Assembly: GCF_003123685.1 (NCBI RefSeq)
Contig: NZ_QCYJ01000130.1
Span: 434,001 to 498,000, forward strand
DNA from: Nocardia aurea
Lineage (GTDB): Bacteria; Actinomycetota; Actinomycetes; Mycobacteriales; Mycobacteriaceae
Reading direction: 5' to 3'
Length of the DNA: 64,000 nucleotides
A program made the position numbers and the translations under genes. Below are positions 1 to 7,394 of the stretch, piece after piece. Below the pieces are notes generated by a model. The model was not told the DNA's origin. It ran no database searches and was given only the letters and a program-made list of their open reading frames with translations. Position 1 is the stretch's first letter. Each line of letters starts with the position of its first letter.

Positions 1-480
1 CCGGTAGAGCTGCTGCCACCGCCCGCCGCCGTAGGCGCGCACCAGATCCAGACTGGTGCGATCCGCCGAACGCAATCCGGTGACGGTGCCGACCATCGTG
101 GTGAAGAAGCAGTACATCGCGGCGAGGAAAACCGTCGGCGTGCGACCGCCGAACACCACCAGGATGATCGGGCCGAGCGCGAGCAGCGGTGTGCAGTAAC
201 TGAGGATCGCCAACTGGGTCGCCAGCGGTTCGATCGGCGGAATCAGTACCACCAGGATCGCCAGCCCGATCGCCAGCGTGTTACCCCAGACGAAACCCTT
301 CAGCGCGCCCTGGGCCGTGATCCGGAAATTGGGGCCGTAGAGGTCCCAGCCGTCGGTGAACATCGTGCGCACCACCGTCCACGGACTCGGAATGGTGCCG
401 CCCGCGACACCGGCCGCGGCGAGTATCCACCACCCGATGATCAATCCGAGTAATCCGAACAGACCGCCGAGATATCTCAT
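1..480 (-). CDS. ABC transporter permease (SsuC/TauC type), 3' part cut by window edge
   Basis: The first 160 residues of an inner-membrane permease are visible; translation starts at the ATG read backwards from 480 and runs off the window. The protein opens with a hydrophobic helix (MRYLGGLFGLLGLIIGWWIL) and a segment resembling the periplasmic start of SsuC/TauC/ThiX-type permeases (GTIPSPWTVV), followed by at least two more membrane segments. Its start overlaps the stop of the upstream ATPase gene by four bases (ATGA), so the two are translationally coupled. Binding-protein-dependent import of a small organic substrate (sulfonate, nitrate/taurine or pyrimidine-like) is the family role; the substrate cannot be read from the sequence. 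Confidence 0.8.
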   Translation of the reverse strand, partial: MRYLGGLFGLLGLIIGWWILAAAGVAGGTIPSPWTVVRTMFTDGWDLYGPNFRITAQGALKGFVWGNTLAIGLAILVVLIPPIEPLATQLAILSYCTPLLALGPIILVVFGGRTPTVFLAAMYCFFTTMVGTVTGLRSADRTSLDLVRAYGGGRWQQLYR

Positions 481-1340
481 GCCGAACCTCCCGCCTTATC
501 GGTCACGACCCCGCCGGTACCGGTCTTGCCGAACAGCAATTCCGACAGGTAGTCGTGCAGCGCGTGGAATTCGGGGGTGCGCATCATTTCCGGGAGCCGA
601 GGCCGGGGCAGATCGATGTCGACCAGTTCCAGTACCCGCCCCGGACGCGGACTCATCACCGCGACCACATCGGAAAGGAACACCGCCTCCGCGATGCCGT
701 GGGTCACCATGAGGGTGGTCGCGGGTTTCTCTGTCCAGATGCGCAGCAGTTCCAGATTCAGTTTCTGCCTGGTCATATCGTCGAGCGCGCCGAAGGGTTC
801 GTCGAGCAGCAGCACCGTCGGCTTCACCACCAGCGCACGCGCGATCGACACCCGCTGACGCATACCGCCCGACAACTGCGCCGGTTTCGCCTTCTCGAAA
901 CCCTCCAGCCCGACCAATCGCACCAGTTCCGCGATCTGTTCCGCGTCCGGTTTCAGACCCGCGACCTGCAAAGGCAGCTTGATATTCGATTCCACCGACC
1001 GCCACGGCAGCAGCGCGGAATCCTGGAACGCGATACCGAGTTCGTGATGGGTGCGCAATTCGGCGGGGCTCTCACCGTTGATGAGGGTTTTCCCCGAAGT
1101 CGGCGCCTCCAGCCCGGCGAGAATGCGCAACACGGTCGATTTACCGCAGCCGGACGGGCCGAGCAGGGACAGGAACGACCCCTGCGCGGTATGCAGATCC
1201 ACCGAATCCAGGGCCGCCACCGTGCGACGGCCGACTCTGAAGGTCTTGGTCAACCCGCTGATATGGATTCCGGTCCCCCCGGCCGCCGGATCGGGGCCCG
1301 TGCCGCGCTCGGCCCCACCGGGCTCACTGTCCGTGCTCAT
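477..1340 (-). CDS. ABC transporter ATP-binding protein (SsuB/TauB type)
   Basis: A 287-residue ATPase with all ABC landmarks: Walker A GPSGCGKST near residue 62, Q-loop in FQDSALLPW, signature LSGGMRQR, Walker B VLLLDEPFGALDD and the switch histidine in VTHGIAEA. The LPWRSV stretch after the Q-loop and the overall length fit the nitrate/sulfonate/taurine ATPase subfamily. It powers the permease encoded immediately downstream (four-base overlap). I chose the ATG at 1340 (MSTDSE); an ATG at 1352 is an alternative and neither has a strong ribosome site. The first ~25 residues are low-complexity. The substrate-binding protein is not in the window. Confidence 0.85.
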   Translation of the reverse strand: MSTDSEPGGAERGTGPDPAAGGTGIHISGLTKTFRVGRRTVAALDSVDLHTAQGSFLSLLGPSGCGKSTVLRILAGLEAPTSGKTLINGESPAELRTHHELGIAFQDSALLPWRSVESNIKLPLQVAGLKPDAEQIAELVRLVGLEGFEKAKPAQLSGGMRQRVSIARALVVKPTVLLLDEPFGALDDMTRQKLNLELLRIWTEKPATTLMVTHGIAEAVFLSDVVAVMSPRPGRVLELVDIDLPRPRLPEMMRTPEFHALHDYLSELLFGKTGTGGVVTDKAGGSA

Positions 1341-1521
1341 ATCCGCCACCATAGAAGGGGTCGGTTGCACCGATATTGCGAATGACGACGACAGATTTCG
1401 CCATCGTTACGCCGAGGAATATTGCGATCCCATCGGGCGCGGACGGTCGCGCTGCCGGTTCCTGGATTCTCGAGCCGACGCGCGGCCGAAACTCGTGCGC
1501 CCCGGGCGCGCGGACCCCGGA

Positions 1522-2175
1522 TCAGCGCTCGGCGAGCCCGGAATTGACGAAATACGCTATCTCGTCGCAGATTTCATCGAGCGATATATCGACATCGGGA
1601 AGCGTGGCGTGCACCATCTCCTGGGCGAGCGAATTCACCGCGCCGATCACCGCGAGAGCGAACAGTTCGAACCGCCGCGGCGCGGTCTCGCCGCGAGCCA
1701 CCGCCTGCTCCGCCTCGGTGATGAGCAGTGCCGACAGCAGCCTGCGCTGCTGCATGCGCCATTCCTCCACGGCCTGGCTCACGCCGACCACTTCCACGTA
1801 GTTCACGCGCGCGGTGCGGGCATCGCGGCAGGTCACGGTGAGATAGGCGCGGAAACCCTCCACCACCCGCGTGGCCAGCGGATCGTCGCGCGCGGCCTCC
1901 AGCGCGGTGAGGGCGGATTCGACCGCGTGCGAGATGGTCCGGTTGCCCAGCGCGATCAACAGCGCTTCGCGGCTGCCCATATCCTCGTAGAAACTGCGCG
2001 TCGACACATTGGCGGTGGTGCACAGCCGCTCGATCGAAGTGGCGGCGTAACCCTGGGTACCGAACAGTTCCAGCGCCGCGTCCATCAGGCGCGACTGCCG
2101 TTGCGCTACCCGCTGCTCCTTGGACAGCCCTCCGTAGCTGCGTCCATCCTTGAGTTCGCCCTCGCGCCGTGCCAC
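1522..2175 (-). CDS. TetR-family transcriptional regulator
   Basis: 217 residues. The N-terminal DNA-binding domain is clear: a helix starting QSRLMDAALELFGTQGYAATSIERL, then the recognition helix region TTANVSTRSFYEDMGSREALL. The remaining ~150 residues are a helical ligand-binding domain of the TetR_C type, with no identifiable ligand. It lies convergent to the ABC transporter operon's 5' side (150 bp apart, same strand) and divergent from the amino-sugar genes (252 bp apart), so it could control either. It resembles another TetR at 36298-36930 in layout (a conserved YV/VVG segment in the C-domain), suggesting the same subfamily. Confidence 0.85.
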   Translation of the reverse strand: MARREGELKDGRSYGGLSKEQRVAQRQSRLMDAALELFGTQGYAATSIERLCTTANVSTRSFYEDMGSREALLIALGNRTISHAVESALTALEAARDDPLATRVVEGFRAYLTVTCRDARTARVNYVEVVGVSQAVEEWRMQQRRLLSALLITEAEQAVARGETAPRRFELFALAVIGAVNSLAQEMVHATLPDVDISLDEICDEIAYFVNSGLAER

Positions 2176-2427
2176 CGCACGATGCTACCGCGCGCCGAAT
2201 GTTCGCCCGCCACCCGCGAGCCCCCCGGTCCCGGGGTGGGGAGCACCTTCGACACGACGGTGCCGAATTCGGCGTCTCGCGCCAATGCCGTTGCAGCGCA
2301 GAAAATTAGCCGCCCCTCGGGGCGACAACCATCGCCGATGTCGCGCGCAGGGCGGCGGGCGACCGGCTCCCGAGGCCCCCGTCCAGCGGTCGACCGGACT
2401 CGCCGCCGACTCCCGGCCGACGTTGAC

Positions 2428-3369
2428 ATGATCGAACCCGGCGACGATTCTGGCCGGGTGCCGATTCCCGCCCGAACGGCCCACGCGTCCCATCTCGCGG
2501 CCGAGATCGCCACCCAGCCCGACGACTGGGTGGGTGCCCGGGTGACCGCGGACACCCATCGCGACGTGCTGCCGCGCGCGGGTGAGCATGTCGCGGCCAT
2601 CGGATGCGGCACCTCCCTGTTCATGGCACGCGCTTTCGCCGCGCTGCGCGAGGAGGCCGGTCTCGGGACGACCGACGCGTGGCCCGCGAGCCGGATCCGC
2701 GACCGCGATTACGACCGCTACCTGGTGATCTGTCGCTCGGGCACCACCACGGAGGTGGTCGAGGCCATGCGGCGGATACCCGCCGCGACCCCGCGCACCG
2801 TCCTGTGCGCCAGTCCGCGGACCCCGGTACTCGACCTGGGCGACCCCGTCCTGATCGACGAGGTCGACGAGCGGTCGGTGGTGTCGACGCGGTTCGCGAC
2901 GACCGCGCTCGCGATCCTGCGCCACCACCTCGGACAGGATCTGACAGCGGTGATCGACCAGGCGCGGACCGTTCTCGCCGAGGATCCGCGACGCTCGCTG
3001 GCGGCGGTGCGTCGCGCCGAGCAGATCACCTTCGTCGGGATGGGTTTCGCCGCCGCGCTCGCCGAGGAATCGGCGCTGAAGCTGCGCGAATCCTGCCGTT
3101 CCTGGACCGAGGCCTACCCGGCCACCGAATACCGGCACGGACCCATCGGCATCTCGGCGCCGGGGCGCGCGGTCTGGGGCCTCGGCCCGCTCGACGCGCG
3201 TTTCGCGGCCGACGTCGCCGCCACCGGAGCCCACCTGGAACACCGCGACATCGATCCGATGGCCGAACTCGTCCGAGTGCAGCGATTGTGTGTACTGCGC
3301 GCCGCCGACCTCGGCTTCGACCCGGACCATCCACGAAATCTGAACCGTTCGGTCATGTGGGACCGATGA
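2428..3369 (+). CDS. SIS-domain sugar-phosphate isomerase/deaminase (AgaS-like)
   Basis: About 313 residues with two SIS (sugar isomerase) folds. The first starts HVAAIGCGTSLFMARAF with the phosphate-binding SGTTTEVVEAM stretch; the second contains FVGMGFAAALAEESALKLRE and the ATEYRHGPIGI motif typical of the isomerase half of GlmS and of AgaS. Such stand-alone proteins act on hexosamine 6-phosphates; AgaS converts galactosamine-6-P to tagatose-6-P. Downstream lie a nagA remnant (overlap ATGA at 3366) and a PfkB kinase, which supports an amino-sugar catabolic role. I chose the ATG at 2428; a GTG at 2458 is equally possible because similar proteins begin near HLAAEIATQP. Confidence 0.75.
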   Translation: MIEPGDDSGRVPIPARTAHASHLAAEIATQPDDWVGARVTADTHRDVLPRAGEHVAAIGCGTSLFMARAFAALREEAGLGTTDAWPASRIRDRDYDRYLVICRSGTTTEVVEAMRRIPAATPRTVLCASPRTPVLDLGDPVLIDEVDERSVVSTRFATTALAILRHHLGQDLTAVIDQARTVLAEDPRRSLAAVRRAEQITFVGMGFAAALAEESALKLRESCRSWTEAYPATEYRHGPIGISAPGRAVWGLGPLDARFAADVAATGAHLEHRDIDPMAELVRVQRLCVLRAADLGFDPDHPRNLNRSVMWDR

Positions 3370-3868
3370 CGCTCACGGTGCGCGGCCGTGTCGTCCGCGC
3401 GAAAGCATGTCATCGATGACGCCGTGATCTCCGTCGACGGCGAACGGATCACCGACGTGCGGCGACCGGGAAATGGGCAACGGGGCAGCCGGTCCGGTGG
3501 CGGCGGCGCTGGTCGAAGCGGCGCGGGCCGATGTGGCGCTGATCACAGATGCCGGGTCCGCGGCGGGATGATTGATGGTAAGTACCAACTCGGCGTGAGC
3601 CGGGTGACGGTGCGCGAGGGTGTGGCGCGAGTGGCGGGCGGCTCTCGCCGAAGGGTCGGCCACGCTGCTGGAATGCCTTGCCCGGGCGGTGAACGCGGCG
3701 GGTGTCGCGCTCGCGGACGCGGTCGTCGCCGCCACCGCGGTCCCGGCCGACGGCGCCAGGCTGTCCGAAATCGGCGATTTGTGGACCGACGGGTTCGCCG
3801 ACCTGCTGATAGTTGATGACAATCTACAGTTGCGCCGGGTGCTCAGACGTGGACAGTGGTTGAAGTGA
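3366..3868 (+). pseudogene. nagA: Degraded nagA (N-acetylglucosamine-6-phosphate deacetylase) remnant
   Basis: The 500-bp stretch holds both ends of a NagA-like protein but not the middle. From the ATG overlapping the SIS gene's stop one reads MTLTVRGRVVRA, then after a frame change DDAVISVDGERITDVRRPG, the usual N-terminus. Next, in another frame, come AALVEAARADVALITDAGSAAG and MIDGKYQLG..VTVREGVARVAGG, then in a third frame ATLLECLARAVNAAGV, LSEIGDL and ADLLIVDDNLQLRRVLRRGQWL, the usual C-terminus. NagA is normally ~380 residues, so roughly 200 central residues, including the metal-binding histidines, are deleted and at least three frameshifts remain. Not functional as an enzyme. Confidence 0.8.
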
Positions 3869-4806
3869 TCCTCACCGTGACCATGAACCCCGCTTACGAC
3901 ATGACCTACCGCGTCGAACGTTTCGAGCGGGGTCAGGCACACCGGGTCCGCTCGGTCGAACAGCGCATCGGCGGCAAGGGCATCAACGTGACCCGAGTTC
4001 TCAACCAGCTCGGAAAATACGCTCGCGCAACGGGTTTCTCCGACCACGCGTTCGCCGCAGCGGCCGAACTCGAACTGCCGGTGGATTTCGTGCACGCGCT
4101 GCCGTGGGTCCGGCGCACTGTGGTGATCAGCGAATCCGACGACGGCACCGCGACGGCGCTGTGGGAACCGGGCGCGCGGATCTCCAATCCCCATGCGGCC
4201 GAACAACTCGCCACCAGGGTCGCGGGACTGCTGCCCGATATCAACGGACTGGTGATCTCGGGCTCCCTGCCCGGAGGCGTCGATCCGCGACTGCCCGCCG
4301 ATATCGCCCGCACCGCCACCGACGCGGGCGTTTCCACGATCTGCGACGTCGACGGCGAGGCGTTGCGCTTGGCCGCCGAAGTACCCGGCGTGGTCCTGAT
4401 GCCGAACGCCGAAGAGCTGCAACGACTCACCGGCCGCGTCTCGACGACACCGGACGAGATCGTCGCCGCCGCCTACCCGTTGATCGAACGCGGTGTCCGG
4501 GCGATCATCACCGGCAAGCGCGGCCACGGCATGGTGGGTGTCACCGCCGACGGCGCCTGGTCGGCAACGGTCCCGGACAAGTTCAGCGGCAACGTGACCG
4601 GCGCGGGGGATTCCGCCGCCGCGGCGGTGATCGCCGCGCTGTCGGAGAAATCCGCCCCCGACTGGCCCGCCATCCTCACCGACGCCGTGGCGACTGCCGC
4701 CGCCGCGATCGTCATCCCGGTGGCGGGCGAGATCGACCGCGGCCTGCGCACCCGGGTCGCGCCGACCGTCGTGGTGGAGAAACTGGCGATACCCGATCGC
4801 GCGTAA
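3856..4806 (+). CDS. PfkB-family hexose-phosphate kinase (1-phosphofructokinase/tagatose-6-phosphate kinase type)
   Basis: 316 residues, starting at a GTG (3856) inside the end of the nagA remnant. It has the sugar kinase N-terminal strand ILTVTMNPAYDMTY, the PfkB signature 1 region RIGGKGINVTRVLNQLG near residue 40, and the catalytic/anion-hole motif NVTGAGDSAAAAV near residue 250 with the base Asp. This subfamily phosphorylates fructose-1-P, fructose-6-P or tagatose-6-P. Next to an AgaS-like deaminase and former nagA, tagatose-6-phosphate kinase in a GalNAc/galactosamine pathway is the best guess, but FruK activity cannot be excluded. A GTG at 3865 is an alternative start. Confidence 0.8.
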   Translation: MVEVILTVTMNPAYDMTYRVERFERGQAHRVRSVEQRIGGKGINVTRVLNQLGKYARATGFSDHAFAAAAELELPVDFVHALPWVRRTVVISESDDGTATALWEPGARISNPHAAEQLATRVAGLLPDINGLVISGSLPGGVDPRLPADIARTATDAGVSTICDVDGEALRLAAEVPGVVLMPNAEELQRLTGRVSTTPDEIVAAAYPLIERGVRAIITGKRGHGMVGVTADGAWSATVPDKFSGNVTGAGDSAAAAVIAALSEKSAPDWPAILTDAVATAAAAIVIPVAGEIDRGLRTRVAPTVVVEKLAIPDRA

Positions 4807-4850
4807 CCGACCGCACCGCCGACGATTTCGTGATCGCCCCGCGACGGAGG

Positions 4851-4892
4851 CGGTCCGGCGGCGCGCGACGAGGGGGCGGCGCCGCCGGACCG
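4851..4892. terminator. Stem-loop downstream of the PfkB kinase gene
   Basis: A perfect 14-bp inverted repeat (arms 4851-4864 and 4879-4892, CGGTCCGGCGGCGC with its complement) with a 14-base loop lies 45 bp after the kinase stop and ends before the convergent DUF3349 gene. There is no following T-run, which is common for actinobacterial terminators. It could serve both converging transcripts. Confidence 0.55.
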
Positions 4893-5062
4893 GCGGAGGG
4901 GTGGATCGGGCAGCGACCCACCGGAGTCGGGCGACCCGCGGGAGCAGGGAGTGCCCCGGGTGGCGGGGCCCCGCCGGTCGCCGACTCACCGATCCTTTCC
5001 CGCTCCGCTCGAGGTTCGCCGGGACCACGCTGTGAGTCGGCTGGGAACGCGGTCCCCGTGCG

Positions 5063-5356
5063 CTACTCCGGTGACTCCGGGTCCGGCCAGGCATGCGCGG
5101 CCAACCTGGTGCGCACCCGGGTGACATCGTCCTCGGACGGCATCTCGTTGGTGACCTTCGTGATCATCACCTGGATATCGGTCGAATCGGCCGGTAGATC
5201 ACCGGTTCCGGCGAGTTCGGCCGCGAGCGCGCGAACTTCCTCGTCGGAAAGCCTGCGCCGCAGCAGCGCGAGCAACGGGATGTAGTCGGCCTCCGGCACT
5301 CCGTCCGGATATCCGGCCCGCAGCCAATCGATGATGGCGTTCAGGAAGGGCGGCAT
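5063..5356 (-). CDS. DUF3349 protein (Rv0543c-like), copy 1
   Basis: A 97-residue soluble, acidic, all-helical protein with the DUF3349 pattern: WLRAGYPDGVPEADYIPLLALLRRRLSDEEV followed by an acidic second half ending in RLAAHAWPDP. It is a paralogue of the next gene (5372-5701); both carry the WLRAGYP.G(V/I)P..DY motif. The family is mycobacterial/nocardial and of unknown biochemical function; it is reproducibly found beside pitA, as here. Fifteen bases separate it from its paralogue, indicating one transcript running pitA to DUF3349. Confidence 0.85.
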   Translation of the reverse strand: MPPFLNAIIDWLRAGYPDGVPEADYIPLLALLRRRLSDEEVRALAAELAGTGDLPADSTDIQVMITKVTNEMPSEDDVTRVRTRLAAHAWPDPESPE

Positions 5357-5371
5357 CGGACAGACCCGCCG

Positions 5372-5701
5372 TCAGTCGGAATCGGGCAGCAGATTCGCCA
5401 GCGGCCAGCCGCCCGCGGCCAGATGGGAAGCGACCCGGGCGACGTCGTTCGGGTCCGGCTGTTCCTTGGCGAAGCGGGCGATGGCGGCCTCGATATCGTC
5501 GTGCCCGATCGTGCTGTCCGGGTTGTCGCGTACGAGTTCCCCGGCGATGGCCGCGACCTCGTAATCGGTGAGATCCCGGTGCAGCACCGCGAACAGCGCG
5601 ACGTAATCCGAACTCGGGATGCCCTGCGGATATCCCGCGCGCAGCCAGCCGATGATCCGGTCGAGCATATTCGGCCTGACGGTTTGCGGTTGATCGGTCA
5701 C
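5372..5701 (-). CDS. DUF3349 protein, copy 2
   Basis: 109 residues from a GTG start at 5701 (MTDQPQTVRPNMLDRIIGWLRAGYPQG), preceded by a good ribosome site (GAAGGG). A longer upstream frame exists but overlaps the neighbouring membrane gene and is unlikely. The body matches copy 1 closely (RAGYPQGIPSSDYVALFAVLHRDL, then an acidic stretch and RVASHLAAGGWP). Function unknown; probably a tandem duplicate within the pitA operon. Confidence 0.8.
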   Translation of the reverse strand: MTDQPQTVRPNMLDRIIGWLRAGYPQGIPSSDYVALFAVLHRDLTDYEVAAIAGELVRDNPDSTIGHDDIEAAIARFAKEQPDPNDVARVASHLAAGGWPLANLLPDSD

Positions 5702-5712
5702 TGCTGCACCCT

Positions 5713-5997
5713 TCACGACTGTCCGAACAGATGAATGCCGAACTTGGCGGCCAGGAAGGCCTTCGCGGTATAGAGAATTCCGGTGATGATCGCGGCGATG
5801 ATCAACGCGAAGCAGGTCAGCGCGCCGATCAGGGCCGGATAGTTCCGCTGGGCCACGCTGCCGTCGGATCCGACGGTATCGGCAGCCGTCCACAGCCGCA
5901 CGCCGAAGGCGAACACGATCGGCAGGCCGGCGCCGAGGATCAGTGCGGCCAGGGTGACCTTCCACAGCGAGTTCAGGTTCGTGACGATGGTGTGCAT
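5713..5997 (-). CDS. Small two-helix membrane protein (Rv0544c-like)
   Basis: 94 residues with two clear hydrophobic helices: VTLAALILGAGLPIVFAFGV (about residues 14-33) and ALIGALTCFALIIAAIITGI (about residues 55-75), joined by a polar loop. The gene lies 14 bp after pitA and 11 bp before the second DUF3349 gene, the same order as Rv0545c-Rv0544c-Rv0543c in M. tuberculosis. This suggests an accessory role near phosphate uptake, but no function is established. Confidence 0.75.
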   Translation of the reverse strand: MHTIVTNLNSLWKVTLAALILGAGLPIVFAFGVRLWTAADTVGSDGSVAQRNYPALIGALTCFALIIAAIITGILYTAKAFLAAKFGIHLFGQS

Positions 5998-6011
5998 ATC
6001 CGATTCCTTCC

Positions 6012-7322
6012 TCAGCCGCGCCGGGTGGTCCGGCCCGAGGAGATCTCGGTGGGCGGTGCCGTCGTCGCCGACGGCCGGGGACGGTCCTGTTCGAGCTCCG
6101 GCGCGGGCGGGTTCCCGTTCGCCGGAACGGGCGTCGCGCGTTCGACGGGGTTCACAGCCGCGCGAGAATCACCGGCCGGGTCGGGCGTGTCGGAGGGCCA
6201 CTCGTTCACATTGCCGGTGTCGACGGGATCGCGGCGCGACCGCAGATAGATCAGGACCGACAGCGCGATGAGGATCGCGAAGACGACCAGCACCCCGGCC
6301 AACCCGCCGATGACGTGCGCGATGACCCAGCAGATGGCGCCCGCGAGACCGGCCAGCGGCAGCGTGAGCAGCCAGGCGACCGCCATCCGGCCCATCACGT
6401 TCCAGCGCACCTCGGCGCGCTTGCCGAGACCACTGCCGAGGATCGACCCGGTGGCGGTCTGCGTGGTCGACAGCGGCAGCCCGAAATGCGCCGAGGTGAG
6501 GATGATCGCGGCCGAGGACGATTCCGCCGCGAGCCCCTGCGGGGAGTCGATCTCGACCAGACCCTTCCCGAGGGTTCTGATGATGCGCCAACCGCCCAGA
6601 TACGTACCCGCGGCGATGGCGACCGCACAGGCCGCCATCACCCACAGCGGCATGTCGTCGTTCTTGGTGAGACTGCCGTGGGCGACGAGCGCCAGGAAGA
6701 TGACGCCCATCGTCTTCTGCGCGTCGTTGGTGCCGTGCGCCAGCGAGACCAGGGACGCCGAACCGATCTGTCCCCAGCGGAACCCCTCCGTCGTCTTGTC
6801 CTGATCGACGCCGCGCGTGATCCGGTAGACGCCCCAGGTGCCGATCGCCGCCACCAGCGCGGCCACGATGGGCGCGAGAATGGCGGGCAGCACGATCTTG
6901 GTCAGCACGCCGTCCGAACCGGAGGCCCAGATCACCCCGCCCCAGCCGAGAGCCGCGATACTCGCCCCGATGAGGCCGCCGAACAGGGCGTGCGACGAAC
7001 TGGACGGCAGGCCGAACAGCCACGTCAGCAGGTTCCAGAGAATGCCGCCGACCAGACCGGCGAAAACGATGATCAGCAGAGCCTGCCCGCTGACCGCGTC
7101 GAGTTGCACGATCCCCTTGGCCACGGTCGCCGCGACCGCGACCGACAGGAAGGCGCCGATGAGGTTGAGCACCGCCGACAGCGCGACCGCCACCCGTGGT
7201 CGCAGCGCACCGGTGGCGATGGAAGTCGCCATCGCGTTGGCGGTGTCGTGGAAGCCGTTGGTGAAATCGAAGGCCAGTGCTGTGACGATGACGATCAGAA
7301 GGATCAGTAATTCGGCGGTCAC
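6012..7322 (-). CDS. pitA: Low-affinity inorganic phosphate transporter PitA
   Basis: 436 residues with about ten membrane helices. The PiT (PHO4) family signature appears twice: DFTNGFHDTANAMATSIATGAL near residue 20 and the related repeat at LAHGTNDAQKTMGVI near residue 195. The internal inverted duplication GLPSSSSHALFGGLIGAS and GLPLSTTQTATGSILGSG is diagnostic. It imports metal-phosphate complexes with protons. The cytoplasmic C-tail of ~60 residues is Pro/Thr-rich and disordered. Start is GTG at 7322. First gene of a four-gene minus-strand operon. Confidence 0.93.
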   Translation of the reverse strand: MTAELLILLIVIVTALAFDFTNGFHDTANAMATSIATGALRPRVAVALSAVLNLIGAFLSVAVAATVAKGIVQLDAVSGQALLIIVFAGLVGGILWNLLTWLFGLPSSSSHALFGGLIGASIAALGWGGVIWASGSDGVLTKIVLPAILAPIVAALVAAIGTWGVYRITRGVDQDKTTEGFRWGQIGSASLVSLAHGTNDAQKTMGVIFLALVAHGSLTKNDDMPLWVMAACAVAIAAGTYLGGWRIIRTLGKGLVEIDSPQGLAAESSSAAIILTSAHFGLPLSTTQTATGSILGSGLGKRAEVRWNVMGRMAVAWLLTLPLAGLAGAICWVIAHVIGGLAGVLVVFAILIALSVLIYLRSRRDPVDTGNVNEWPSDTPDPAGDSRAAVNPVERATPVPANGNPPAPELEQDRPRPSATTAPPTEISSGRTTRRG

Positions 7323-7394
7323 CCCACCAGTGTGCGATACCGCCCGGTTCGCTTACCATGCGGTTGCCCTCTGCTGGAACCGGATCGCAATCGA

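Noticed and set aside
2311..2324. CGCCCC-TC-GGGGCG mini-hairpin in the tetR-SIS intergenic region
   Set aside because: Only six pairs with a two-base loop; too weak in this GC content to call an operator or terminator.
1051..2427. A reading frame joining the region upstream of the SIS gene to it (772 residues in total)
   Set aside because: The first ~460 residues run antisense to the ABC ATPase and TetR genes and have no domain.
5702..5965. Upstream extension of the second DUF3349 gene
   Set aside because: It overlaps the small membrane gene in another frame; the GTG at 5701 has a good ribosome site and gives the expected size.
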